Source of the DNA: Fulvimarina sp040239565
Lineage (GTDB): Bacteria; Pseudomonadota; Alphaproteobacteria; Rhizobiales; Rhizobiaceae
Reading direction: 5' to 3'
Assembly: GCF_040239565.1 (NCBI RefSeq)
Contig: NZ_JBEHWS010000008.1
Span: 103,216 to 167,215 of the forward strand
Length of the DNA stretch: 64,000 nt
Shown here: in pieces, positions 35,973-44,898 of the stretch
Layout of the letters: every line of letters begins with the position of its first letter
How positions within the stretch are numbered: the stretch's first letter is position 1
Program-made: the position numbers and the translations under genes
The notes under the pieces: generated by a model
The model's input: only the letters and a program-made list of their open reading frames with translations
Database searches by the model: none
Told to the model about the DNA's origin: nothing

Positions 35973-37094
35973 ATGACGATGTCGTCGCTTCCGGCGCACG
36001 GCCGGATCTCGTGTGCCCGCTGTTTCGGTGGCTGTGCCGAATGGGGTCATACCTCGATCGAAGAAAACGGGTGGGTCCTCGAGAACAATCCCATGGCCTG
36101 GGGAGCGTCCGATCCGGAAATTCTCGTGCTCGGATTTTCGAAGGGGGTCCGCCAGTCCGGCCCCTTCCTCTCGAAGCCTTTCGAGACAATCGCCTTCGCC
36201 GGAATGCGCGATCGGCTCGCCGAGTGCCTCGACAGCCTCGGAGTGCTGCCGATGGACCGGTCCTTCAACGATCTTTTCCAGAAGGACGAACCCGACTTCG
36301 CCTTCGGGTCGCTGATCCGTTGCTCGATCGCCCATGTTCCGGCCGGATCCGACAAGGCATCCAAGTCCGGCGAGATCATCAATGCTCTCTCGCGTCGGCG
36401 GGACGGCACCGATTGGGCTGGCAACTGCATCGATCAGTTTCTGAGCGATCTCCCTTCGCGGCTTCGCCTCGTCGTCCTGATGTCGAACGACGACGACTAC
36501 GTCGAGGCCTGCTTCGACCGTATCGCCCGCGTTCGACCTGGCCTGAAGCGCTTGAGCGAGGTCGCCTACTCGGATGACCGTGTTACGTTCGTCCACATCG
36601 CGCATTGCTCCGGTACGTCCATCAGCCATCAGCAGAAATGGCTTGCGAGAGCGGAGGGGAGGCAGGGCGACAAGGCGCGATTGGCGGATGAGGCGGTTCG
36701 CGGAGCAGGCTACGAACCGAAAGTGAGGAACCTTCGGTCGGCAACCCCATCCGAACCTGAAATCCGCCGGCTGACGCCAAGCCGCGTCGACAAAGATGCT
36801 CCGCTCAATCCCCCCCAAGCGTCCGTTCCGACTGGCCAGATGATGCGGAACGGCACTCAGGTTCCGAAAGCAAAGGACGGGACCTTGTTCCTACCCGAAA
36901 CCAGGCGCGGTGGCGGCTACCAGATCGGTGCGAAGGGAAGCGAGGTCTGCGTCCAGTCCTACTACGAGGCGCTCGACCTACTGCGGAAGATGGATGCTCC
37001 GCGTTGGCGTCGACCGAACGCGAAGGGCAATTGGGGAATTGTTGTAGGCGTGGAATGGGTCTGGCTGGACGCCTGCGAGGACGAGGTGGCCTGA
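35973..37094 (+). CDS. hypothetical protein B, possible uracil-DNA-glycosylase-like fold with shared C-terminal domain
   Basis: A 373-residue protein. The N-terminus has a cysteine cluster (ISCARCFGGCAEWGH) and then EILVLGFSKGVRQSGPFLSK, FGSLIRCSIAHVPAG and VTFVHIAHCSGTSISHQQKW. The order (strand plus Gly loop, a central polar strand, a final His/Ser loop) is reminiscent of uracil-DNA glycosylases, but this is only a by-eye resemblance. Residues about 297-364 repeat the C-terminal domain of protein A (DGTLFLP, GAKGSE, WRRPNAKGNWGIV). AAAGGA precedes the ATG. If a glycosylase, it could act on methyltransferase-linked damage beside druM and vsr; that is inference. Confidence 0.7.
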   Translation: MTMSSLPAHGRISCARCFGGCAEWGHTSIEENGWVLENNPMAWGASDPEILVLGFSKGVRQSGPFLSKPFETIAFAGMRDRLAECLDSLGVLPMDRSFNDLFQKDEPDFAFGSLIRCSIAHVPAGSDKASKSGEIINALSRRRDGTDWAGNCIDQFLSDLPSRLRLVVLMSNDDDYVEACFDRIARVRPGLKRLSEVAYSDDRVTFVHIAHCSGTSISHQQKWLARAEGRQGDKARLADEAVRGAGYEPKVRNLRSATPSEPEIRRLTPSRVDKDAPLNPPQASVPTGQMMRNGTQVPKAKDGTLFLPETRRGGGYQIGAKGSEVCVQSYYEALDLLRKMDAPRWRRPNAKGNWGIVVGVEWVWLDACEDEVA

Positions 37095-37416
37095 CGAGAC
37101 GGAATCCCGGCTCGCGGGGTTACAGCGGGTGGCGGCGGGGAAGACCGTGGCATTTCGTGTTGCAGACTTCCCGGCGACTTCGGTCGCCGGGCTTTTCGGG
37201 CAACCAACACTGCAGTCAGTTTCTCCAACCCTCGCTTCGCACCTTCAACGCCTCTTCACGGTCCAGCACGTTCTGAAAGAGACGCCATTCGTCGCCATTG
37301 CTGGCATCAAGGAATTGCCGTTCCGATTTCACAATGCCCTTGATCCAGTCGTCTTAGATGTCACGAGAGAGCCGCGGCCTCATGTATGTCGCGCGCTAAC
37401 AACGATAGCCTGCCTT
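37095..37416. other. 322-base gap between protein B and the next gene
   Basis: It holds the terminator at 37170-37196. A 112-residue open frame on the plus strand (37129-37467) runs through that terminator and overlaps the minus-strand gene, so I do not count it. Nothing else stands out. Confidence 0.5.
37170..37196 (+). terminator. strong Rho-independent terminator after proteins A and B
   Basis: A perfect 9-bp stem, CCCGGCGAC and GTCGCCGGG, closed by a TTCG tetraloop and followed by CTTTT. It sits 75 bases after protein B and should end the two-gene transcript. Confidence 0.88.
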
Positions 37417-37761
37417 TCACAGTGCAGGTCGCGTTTCAGAGAAGTCTTCGTCCAAAGATATTTCTGAACGATTGCCGGTCATTCCGGGATCTTCAGGGGC
37501 CCACGCGCGACCGTTGTAGCTGATGCGAGCGACGGTCTCGTCGCTCTCGCGTAGTCGAACCTCCCCTCCGCTCCAGTTCCCACCGCCGAGGTCGTTCTCG
37601 GCGATGTACGAACCGCAGATCCGTGAAGCTTCCCGCAACGTGGCCGCCTTCACCCAGAATCCGCTCCGCGTCTCCGGCAGGGGCTCGTCCGGATCCTCTT
37701 CGAAATCCGGGTTTCCGCAGTTGGCAAGGAAGACCCTGAACCGTTTCTCGTCGCTGGACAT
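37417..37761 (-). CDS. hypothetical protein, 114 residues
   Basis: A small acidic protein: MSSDEKRFRVFLANCGNPDF, then SGFWVKAATLREASRICGSY, then NWSGGEVRLRESDETVARIS. No known domain, but codon use is like the neighbouring accessory genes and GGGGAGAG precedes the ATG. It is divergent from druM, with 170 bases between them, so the two may share a control region. It might be a small regulator or accessory protein of the druantia-like operon; no direct evidence. Confidence 0.6.
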   Translation of the reverse strand: MSSDEKRFRVFLANCGNPDFEEDPDEPLPETRSGFWVKAATLREASRICGSYIAENDLGGGNWSGGEVRLRESDETVARISYNGRAWAPEDPGMTGNRSEISLDEDFSETRPAL

Positions 37762-37931
37762 TCTTTCGCTCTCCCCGGAAGTTCGCTTCGCAAAAAGAAT
37801 GGCCCCTCGAGCCGCAAGTCTCGACCCCGGTTTTAACCTTGCTTATCGACAAGGCTTTATCGCCTAGAGATTTCCGGGCAGTTTCGTCTATGTTCGGACT
37901 ATGATTCGATGTCTGAGGTAGCAAGGGTCTT

Positions 37932-39782
37932 ATGCAGGCGATCGATCTCTATTCCGGTTGCGGCGGCATGTCCGCCGGCGCCCAGATGGCCATACCCGGT
38001 CTCGAGATCAGATGGGCTCTCGACATCGACCGCTATGCGACGGCAACCTTCAAGAAGCGGCATCCGAAGGCGATCGTGGAGACGCGCAACGTTGCCGAGG
38101 TGTCGGCCGCCAGCATAATCGAAACCGCGAAACTGACCGCTATCGACTGGTTCTTCGCCGGGCCGACCTGTCAGGCCGTCAGTACCATGGGGATCTTCCA
38201 CGAAGGCGATCCGCGCAATGCGCTGTTCGTTCATTTCGCCCGACTGCTCGACGGTTTCATCGAGCGGGGCGTCAAGCCGAAGAACATCCTGCTCGAGAAC
38301 GTTCCCGGCATCGTCTACGGGAATAATCTCGCGATCGTGCGCGAACTCTTCCAGTTCCTTTCGAAGCGCGGCTACAACGTCGCCGCCGACGTCGTCTGCT
38401 TCGCCGACTACGGACTGCCCCAACTGCGCAATCGCTTCATCCTGATCGCGACCGTTACCGACGATCCGATCACGTTCCCTGCTCCGACCTTTTCGAACGA
38501 GGAGAGTTCCGGTCTTCCGCCCTACAGGACCGTGAAGGACGCGCTCTCGGACCTCTACGGTCGAAATCCCACCGACGATCCACGCGACTCCCTGACCTAT
38601 CCGTCGCCGGCCGCCAACGATTACCAGGCGGAGTTGCGCGACAGGAAGAGGAAGCTGCGGAACCACCTCTGTTCGCAGATCACGCCGTTAAACGTCGCCC
38701 GGATCGCAACGGTGCCGCAGGGTGGAAGCTGGAAGGATATTCCGGCGGACCTACTTCCCGAGCGTTTCCAGAGAGTCCGGATGACGGACTACGCGACGCT
38801 GTACGGCCGCCTGCACGAAGAGGCTCCGGCCTATACGATCTCCGCCGGCTTCGCGAACATCACCTCCGGATGCTTTACGCACCCGCTCCGCGATGGTTCT
38901 CTCAGCGTCCGGGAGGGTGCGAGGCTTCAGGGCTTCCCGGACGACTTCGTCTTCCACGGGCCCCGGACCGCACAGTACCGCCAGGTCGGGAATGCCGTCC
39001 CTCCATACGGCTTCGCGGCCATCGTCCGGCACCTGATCGGGGGATCCGAAGGCAGGACCCCGAGACTGACGATCGACACCATCAACGAGAACCGGAGGTT
39101 TCCGAAAGCCGTCCGCCGCTTTACCGGACGAAGGACCGAATCCGAACTCGGCAAGAACGGCTACGGCGGCGGTACCTACTGGCCGAAGGGGTGGGGTCCC
39201 GAGATCGAACGGGAGATCGTTTCGAAGAACGGCCACCGGCGAGACGCGACGATCCCGTTGCGCTACGCACGTTCGGAGCGGAGAGCGGCTCGCGACAGCG
39301 TCGCACTGGCTCCCCTCGAGAAGCTCTTCCGAGACGATACGCACGACAACGCGTCGTTCGCGGACATCCTCTCACGATCCGACACCCGGACCTCGTTTTC
39401 CGTTCCCATCGTGAAGAGCGCGACGAAGAAGATCGATCCTCTCGACGTCGCGATCACCAGGCTGCTTTCGGCGATGTCCGAAGCCGGCGGACGCTACCGG
39501 ATCGACGTACCGTTCGGCTATGTCAGAAATCGCGTGGTCCTGATCGCCAACCTATTCGGAGAGAGATCGATCGCCGACGCTCCGGTATCGGTGTCAACCG
39601 ACGACGAAGACCAGACGATCGATCTGACGTTCGAGGTCCGCCCCTTGGTCGCCATGACGCTCTCTTTCGATGGGCATTCCGGGGGCGAGGACTATTCCTC
39701 CTGCCTGACCGTGACCGGCATCCGGATCATCTCGCCGACGGCTCCGAAGGCGCTCGCAGACCGACACCGGAACGTTGGCTGA
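37932..39782 (+). CDS. druM: Druantia type II DNA (cytosine-5) methyltransferase with long C-terminal extension
   Basis: A 616-residue protein. Residues 1 to about 370 are a C5 methyltransferase: motif I IDLYSGCGGMSAGAQMA, catalytic loop FAGPTCQAVSTMG (Cys80), motif VI ILLENVPG, motif VIII GLPQLRNRFILIATV, and motif X RQVGNAVPPYGFAAIV. The catalytic loop reads GPTCQ rather than the usual GPPCQ. Residues about 370-616 are an extra region with no motif I recognise. Followed by vsr (overlapping), druF, druG and druE, it matches the type II Druantia gene set, where the methylase is thought to mark host DNA. AAGGG precedes the ATG. Confidence 0.88.
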   Translation: MQAIDLYSGCGGMSAGAQMAIPGLEIRWALDIDRYATATFKKRHPKAIVETRNVAEVSAASIIETAKLTAIDWFFAGPTCQAVSTMGIFHEGDPRNALFVHFARLLDGFIERGVKPKNILLENVPGIVYGNNLAIVRELFQFLSKRGYNVAADVVCFADYGLPQLRNRFILIATVTDDPITFPAPTFSNEESSGLPPYRTVKDALSDLYGRNPTDDPRDSLTYPSPAANDYQAELRDRKRKLRNHLCSQITPLNVARIATVPQGGSWKDIPADLLPERFQRVRMTDYATLYGRLHEEAPAYTISAGFANITSGCFTHPLRDGSLSVREGARLQGFPDDFVFHGPRTAQYRQVGNAVPPYGFAAIVRHLIGGSEGRTPRLTIDTINENRRFPKAVRRFTGRRTESELGKNGYGGGTYWPKGWGPEIEREIVSKNGHRRDATIPLRYARSERRAARDSVALAPLEKLFRDDTHDNASFADILSRSDTRTSFSVPIVKSATKKIDPLDVAITRLLSAMSEAGGRYRIDVPFGYVRNRVVLIANLFGERSIADAPVSVSTDDEDQTIDLTFEVRPLVAMTLSFDGHSGGEDYSSCLTVTGIRIISPTAPKALADRHRNVG

Positions 39783-40179
39783 GCCGCCCGTCGATCCATT
39801 CCGCAGCGAACTCATGCGTCGGGTCCGAAGGAAGGACACGACGCCCGAACTCGCGGTAAGGCGCGCCCTTACCGCTCTTGGAGTGCGCTATCGGCTACAG
39901 GCGAAGGATCTTTCCGGAAGGCCCGACATCGTGAACCGGAAGAGGAAGCTGGCGATCTTCGTCCATGGATGCTTCTGGCATCGACACCCAGGCTGCCGCC
40001 TCGCCTCGACGCCAAAGACACGGACCGAATTCTGGGAAGCGAAATTCGCACGGAACGTCGAACGTGATCGCAAAGCGATTGAGAATCTGAAGGCGGATGG
40101 CTGGAAGGTCATCGTCGTATGGGAATGCGAAACCAGAAATCAGGATGGGCTCGAAAAGCTATTGAACGAATCAATCTGA
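39775..40179 (+). CDS. vsr: very-short-patch repair endonuclease
   Basis: A 134-residue Vsr protein with MRRVRRKDTTPELAVRRALT, DLSGRPDIVNRKRKLAIFVH (metal-site Asp), the zinc/active-site GCFWHRHPGCRLA, and WKVIVVWECE. Vsr nicks beside T:G mismatches that arise when 5-methylcytosine deaminates, so it commonly travels with C5 methyltransferases. It starts at TTG 39775, inside the last codons of druM (8-base overlap), which implies coupled translation; no ATG start gives the conserved N-terminus. Confidence 0.92.
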   Translation: MAEPPVDPFRSELMRRVRRKDTTPELAVRRALTALGVRYRLQAKDLSGRPDIVNRKRKLAIFVHGCFWHRHPGCRLASTPKTRTEFWEAKFARNVERDRKAIENLKADGWKVIVVWECETRNQDGLEKLLNESI

Positions 40180-40210
40180 GGTAGGAGCATATCGCCCCAG
40201 AGGATAGTAG

Positions 40211-42724
40211 ATGCTCAACGACTTCGAAAGCTGGTGTCTCGACCGCTTCTTCCTGAGTCCGGGAAGTCGTGGACCCATTGTGCGGATAGAGGTTTCGGAT
40301 GCCGATCTCGCCGAACGCTTCGGGTTCGAAGACGGGCATGCGATCTCGTCCGCGTTCCGTCGCCAATTGCCGAGCGTATCCAAGGTCACGAAGATCCTCT
40401 CTGGTGCTCATCCGATCCCTTACGACTTCGAGCCTTCCAGTCGACCGGGTGAAAAGCCTCTACGTGTACCGCGTTTCATCCCGCTTTTGGTGTATCTATG
40501 CTGGATCCAGGCGACAGGGTATCGAGAGCGTGGGGAACGCGACATCAGACTGTTGATCGAGAACCATTTCGGACAGCCGATTAAAGTTCTGACGGAACTG
40601 CCCAAGCTCTGGAACTTGCTCGCCGACTACCTATCCAGAAAGTACGACATCGAGTTGCGTCTCCCTGAAGGAGGGTTTCGCTACGTCGGCGAAACCGTAG
40701 CGTTGCCATTCCCAACTTGGCGCCATCTAACCAAGCTGCGTAAGCTGCGCAATCGGATCGAGAAGAACTCGGCTAAAGACAAATCGCGAAAGGAGCCGTT
40801 ACTCGATCGGCATGCCGTGATGTCGGCGTTCTCAACGAACAGAGAAATAGCCGACTTCTGTAGTTCGCAATATGGACACGGCCTTCGTGACGCATTCAAT
40901 GAATGGCGAAGATCCGTATCGATCAACGGCCTCGATTTACACGACCTTGCGTTCGATCGAGCTTGGGTTCGCGTCGTCGGAGAAAAGCGACCGATCGCCA
41001 ATCTGGAATTTACCATCGACGACTTCGGTCAGGCTCAGTTCTTCGTGGTCCATCCCGGGCAATCGAGAGAACGTATTTCCTCTCCGATAGAGGGACGCGA
41101 CCATTTCGCGAAATGGCTGAAGAGTGCGCTGGAAAAGGGTGCCGTATACCTCGATCCGCTCGGCTTCGGGCGCTGGGCAACGTCCGAGAAATGCCAGTCT
41201 CGCTACGCTCTCTTCGATCGCCGGCAGGAGAGGCTGAGCCGGAAGCTGACGATCGAATCGAGTCAGATCGCGGAAGGCTGGTGGCTCGCGGAAACCGAAC
41301 TCGAAGTTCCGGGGCATGAAGGCAGCACCGAGCCGAACTTTCGGATGAAGAATGCGATTCGCGTCGGCGGATCATGCCTCGGCATGTGGCCGATGGCGCC
41401 TAGCTTCGAATTCTCGGGTGCCGTGAAACCTACAGCGCTCCACCACGGCAAGATTCACGAGATGTCCACGCGCGGAAACGTTGCATTTCTGCCTGAGGCG
41501 ATAGGGCCCGGAAAGGTCTCGATCGTACTCGGCGAAACTCGACGTTCGCTGAATCTGGTTCAATTGGCGGAAGAGCACCAGTCCGGTCAGATCAGGCATC
41601 TGTCCCAAGACGTCGCGATATCGGAAGATGGCGACCTTCTGGATACCTGCCCAGCCAATTCCGAGTCGGCCCGAGAACTAGGTACGGCGTATAATCCGCA
41701 TCGGAAGCTGATCGCACTCGGGGAGGCCCTCTATGCCCGCGGGCGCCGCGGCTTGACGATGTCGGACTTCATCGATCTCTGCGACCGTGCCCGAGACGGG
41801 GAAGTCGAGCCTTCTCCTTTCGACATCGCGCGAGCATTCGTGGATGCCGGATGGTTCGAGCCTGCCTCGAACAGACGATATCCGGGACGCCTTTTTTTCC
41901 TGAGGCCGCTACGCCTCCGATCCGTGTCGATCGAAGGCAACCGATGGCACATGCTCGATGGCCCGACACCATTGCGGACCTACCAACGCCTGATCACGTG
42001 CGCGAAGGAATGCGGGCTGCGCACGAAGGAGATCGGTGGAGTCGGGAACTGGTCACTTCCAAAACTTCTGATCGAAGTGTCGCCGAAAATAGACCAGCGT
42101 CTGCGGGAATGTCTCGCGATCGAAGACATCGGACTTCCGAACATCTCTCGGACTTCGGCGGCAGCCTGGAGCACGCCGTTGTCGATCGAGGATCGAGACG
42201 AACCGAGTACGTGGAGACCCGAAAAGGGGTACTTCGATCCCAAGCCGTCGAGTGAGCCGATCAGGCTGGAGCGCCACGAATACTCGCAGGACGAGAGAGC
42301 GCCCGTCTACGCGGTTCGTACCGCGTCTTCCGTCGAGACATTCCATTCGCCCACCCTAGCCCTGCTCCGCTATCGGGATCTCGGCGCTTCGAGGCCCTAC
42401 GAAGCGACGGATACGCGAATCGTCCGTCGAGGAGGGCGCCTCGACTATCTTCCGGCCGCTTGGGGGAGATGGCTGGGAAACACCCATCTCCGAAATGCTG
42501 GACCCGTCAAGACGACGAATGGCTTCTCCTACGCGTATCCGGCCGACAGACTGAGCCTCGAAATCGTCAACTCTCTCTGTCGCCTAGTCGAAGTGCCCGT
42601 GGAAAATATCCTGCCGCAATGGGCTCTCTCTTACGCGACGTCGAGAATCCACGGGGACCGACCGGTCTACGTAGCCGGTCGCCTCATCACTCGAAGGAAC
42701 TCTTACCGGATGGCCTCATGCTGA
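40211..42724 (+). CDS. druF: Druantia type II component DruF
   Basis: An 837-residue protein with no catalytic motif that I can recognise. It lies 31 bases after vsr, and its stop overlaps the druG start, in the order expected for Druantia type II. Visible features are a basic stretch (HLTKLRKLRNRIEKNSAKDK) and a Trp/Arg-rich C-terminus. Size and position fit DruF; the name rests on the surrounding gene set rather than on a motif. Possible role: DNA recognition or scaffold for the helicase; unproven. Confidence 0.72.
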   Translation: MLNDFESWCLDRFFLSPGSRGPIVRIEVSDADLAERFGFEDGHAISSAFRRQLPSVSKVTKILSGAHPIPYDFEPSSRPGEKPLRVPRFIPLLVYLCWIQATGYRERGERDIRLLIENHFGQPIKVLTELPKLWNLLADYLSRKYDIELRLPEGGFRYVGETVALPFPTWRHLTKLRKLRNRIEKNSAKDKSRKEPLLDRHAVMSAFSTNREIADFCSSQYGHGLRDAFNEWRRSVSINGLDLHDLAFDRAWVRVVGEKRPIANLEFTIDDFGQAQFFVVHPGQSRERISSPIEGRDHFAKWLKSALEKGAVYLDPLGFGRWATSEKCQSRYALFDRRQERLSRKLTIESSQIAEGWWLAETELEVPGHEGSTEPNFRMKNAIRVGGSCLGMWPMAPSFEFSGAVKPTALHHGKIHEMSTRGNVAFLPEAIGPGKVSIVLGETRRSLNLVQLAEEHQSGQIRHLSQDVAISEDGDLLDTCPANSESARELGTAYNPHRKLIALGEALYARGRRGLTMSDFIDLCDRARDGEVEPSPFDIARAFVDAGWFEPASNRRYPGRLFFLRPLRLRSVSIEGNRWHMLDGPTPLRTYQRLITCAKECGLRTKEIGGVGNWSLPKLLIEVSPKIDQRLRECLAIEDIGLPNISRTSAAAWSTPLSIEDRDEPSTWRPEKGYFDPKPSSEPIRLERHEYSQDERAPVYAVRTASSVETFHSPTLALLRYRDLGASRPYEATDTRIVRRGGRLDYLPAAWGRWLGNTHLRNAGPVKTTNGFSYAYPADRLSLEIVNSLCRLVEVPVENILPQWALSYATSRIHGDRPVYVAGRLITRRNSYRMASC

Positions 42725-44895
42725 TGTCCGCGATCACGAAGCAATCTCCAATCGTGAGGGTCCGGTCTCGAAGGTCCGACGGACAGATCACGGTCGAGCC
42801 GATCAATCACACGGCTCGCAGCATCGCAGATCGAAAGCCCTTCAACGTCGTCTCCAGCAAGATGGTTTTCGCAGAACAAGGTTCGATCTGGGCTCTCTCG
42901 GGGCTTTCGGAAAAGTCGACGGGAACGGGTCTCTCGAGACAGTCTAGAAGTCCGATCCCGCCGCTCGTCGGATCGAAGAAGAACGACAGCGCGTATTTCT
43001 CGTTCGAGAACGACAGCGAGCCTTCGCCCCTGCCGCCTGCCTGGAAGACGGAACTGGGCATTGCCGACGACTGGCGAAGAGCCGACGACGCCCACCGTCT
43101 CTGGGTCGTCTGGCAACCGGAAGCGCAGTCGCGCCATGAGTTGCTCGAGTCCCTGAAGAAGGGGCAGGTCAAGTGTGGACCGGACATCGTCCCCGACGCG
43201 ATCCTGATCGATGGTGACACGTACTGCCTTCGGGAGAACTACACCGTACGCGACGGCCGTATCTTGCTCTCGAAATCGGTCGACATAGCCAACGTCGAAT
43301 TGGTCGAGATGGAACTTGGCATCGCGCTGGTCAGGATCGAGAAGGAACGAGCCCTCCTCTTCGCCGAAAGACCCGAGATACTGGGACGAGTAGTGGAAGA
43401 TATTCGAGACGATGCCACGATCATCGCTTCCACGACCGCGCTCTTCGATCGGATGAGGAGAGCGTTCGAGAGAGCGCAGGCGCCTACCGCCCGTCTAGAA
43501 GAGATACGCGACGTCGTCCTCCAAGATATCGAATCGGTCGCCGGAGATCGCGACGAACGCGACTTTCGCCGTCTTCTCGACGCTCTTGCGAAACGCGACC
43601 GTCTAATCGATCTCTTTCCGAAAGTCGTCCGCAATGTTCCCCGCTATTCCAGCGAGATAGACGACCTCGTCGAGGCCGAGAAGAGCAAGAGAGTCGCCGA
43701 GGTCGAAGCGACGATCGATGAACTCGCAGCCGAACGGATGGCTGAGGTCGAAGTCGTTGAACGCGACCTTGCCGCTAAACGCAAGCTGATCGAGGAGGCG
43801 ACCGCTCGTCTGGAAGATCGAGTTCTGGCCGTGCGCGAAGTCGAGTCCAGCCTCGACGGGAAGATCGAGAGCGCTCTGAATAGGCTGTACGGCATATCCC
43901 CTTCGGATTTCCAATCCCTGATCGGAGACGCGCGAAAGAATGCCGAACTGGTCGAGACGCTGGCGAAGACCATCGATGCGTCCAACGCCGATCGCAGTGA
44001 GGTCGCTACGTTCGATCCGACCGAACTTTTGCGGAACAGCGAGTTCATTCGCTCACTCGCTCACGAGGTCTCCGGCGAGATCCGGTCGGACGCTCGTCTG
44101 AATGGCCCGGTAGACGAGACTGCCGCCGCTCGCACAGCGTCTATCGAGATGGTCTCGTCGAAGATCGGGATCGGATCTGCCGCCCTGGCTTCGATGTTCG
44201 GTTTTGCAGTCTGCGGAAGACTGCCCCTGTTCGTGGGGCCGAAGGCGATGGAGGTCGCGGACGCATTTTCGAACCTGGTCGGTGGCCCAAACTACTTCGT
44301 CCAGTTCTGCAATCCCACCATCGTTTCGTTCGAGGACCTCTTCTCCGGATCGACCGTCCGAAAGACACCGTTCGCTTCGGCCGTAGAGGTGGCGATCGCG
44401 AATCCCGATCGCATCATTCCGACCGTTCTGGCCAACCTGGATCTCGCGCCATTCGGCTTCTGGATCGACGGTATCTTGGATAGACGCTCTTCTCGCGCTC
44501 TTCCTCCGAATCTGGTCGTCTCTGCGACTGTGACCGGCGAGGATGGCCAGGCATCTTTGTCTGCGCTGCGCGGCACTGTGAGATACGAGGCCGAAGGCAT
44601 CACACGTCCGCTGTCGACCAAGGAGCGTCGCGACCTGAGGGGCTGGACCTATCCCCGGGGAGAAAGCGCTGCGGATGTCGCGGAGATCCTTGCCGGCATC
44701 GATACGGAGATTCTCACACCCGGCTTGCGGCAGATAATGGGGCAAGTCGCGAAAGCTGCGTCCTGGGCGGGAGACGTCGAAGCCGACGAAATCGCTTCGT
44801 CGATACAGACGAGCATTCCGTGGCTTCTACAGGTGGCTGGCCAGACGCCACCGCAGGACAAATGGCTGATCACTCTTACGGACGGAAGGAAATAG
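42718..44895 (+). CDS. druG: Druantia type II component DruG
   Basis: A 725-residue protein. About residues 210-400 are highly charged and rich in heptads (LVEAEKSKRVAEVEATIDEL, AAKRKLIEEATARLEDRVLA), predicted as long coiled coil. After that comes FAVCGRLPLFVGPKAMEVAD, which sits where a P-loop would be in an AAA-type fold but lacks the GKS/T signature. The first ATG (42718) overlaps the druF stop; another ATG is at 42724. It precedes druE by three bases. Named from operon order and size; function unknown. Confidence 0.7.
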   Translation: MLMSAITKQSPIVRVRSRRSDGQITVEPINHTARSIADRKPFNVVSSKMVFAEQGSIWALSGLSEKSTGTGLSRQSRSPIPPLVGSKKNDSAYFSFENDSEPSPLPPAWKTELGIADDWRRADDAHRLWVVWQPEAQSRHELLESLKKGQVKCGPDIVPDAILIDGDTYCLRENYTVRDGRILLSKSVDIANVELVEMELGIALVRIEKERALLFAERPEILGRVVEDIRDDATIIASTTALFDRMRRAFERAQAPTARLEEIRDVVLQDIESVAGDRDERDFRRLLDALAKRDRLIDLFPKVVRNVPRYSSEIDDLVEAEKSKRVAEVEATIDELAAERMAEVEVVERDLAAKRKLIEEATARLEDRVLAVREVESSLDGKIESALNRLYGISPSDFQSLIGDARKNAELVETLAKTIDASNADRSEVATFDPTELLRNSEFIRSLAHEVSGEIRSDARLNGPVDETAAARTASIEMVSSKIGIGSAALASMFGFAVCGRLPLFVGPKAMEVADAFSNLVGGPNYFVQFCNPTIVSFEDLFSGSTVRKTPFASAVEVAIANPDRIIPTVLANLDLAPFGFWIDGILDRRSSRALPPNLVVSATVTGEDGQASLSALRGTVRYEAEGITRPLSTKERRDLRGWTYPRGESAADVAEILAGIDTEILTPGLRQIMGQVAKAASWAGDVEADEIASSIQTSIPWLLQVAGQTPPQDKWLITLTDGRK

Positions 44896-44898
44896 TCG

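Noticed and set aside
35580..36818. 412-codon minus-strand frame
   Set aside because: Antisense to proteins A and B, which have ribosome sites and share a conserved domain.
37129..37467. 112-codon plus-strand frame
   Set aside because: Runs through a strong terminator and overlaps a better minus-strand gene; no ribosome site of note.
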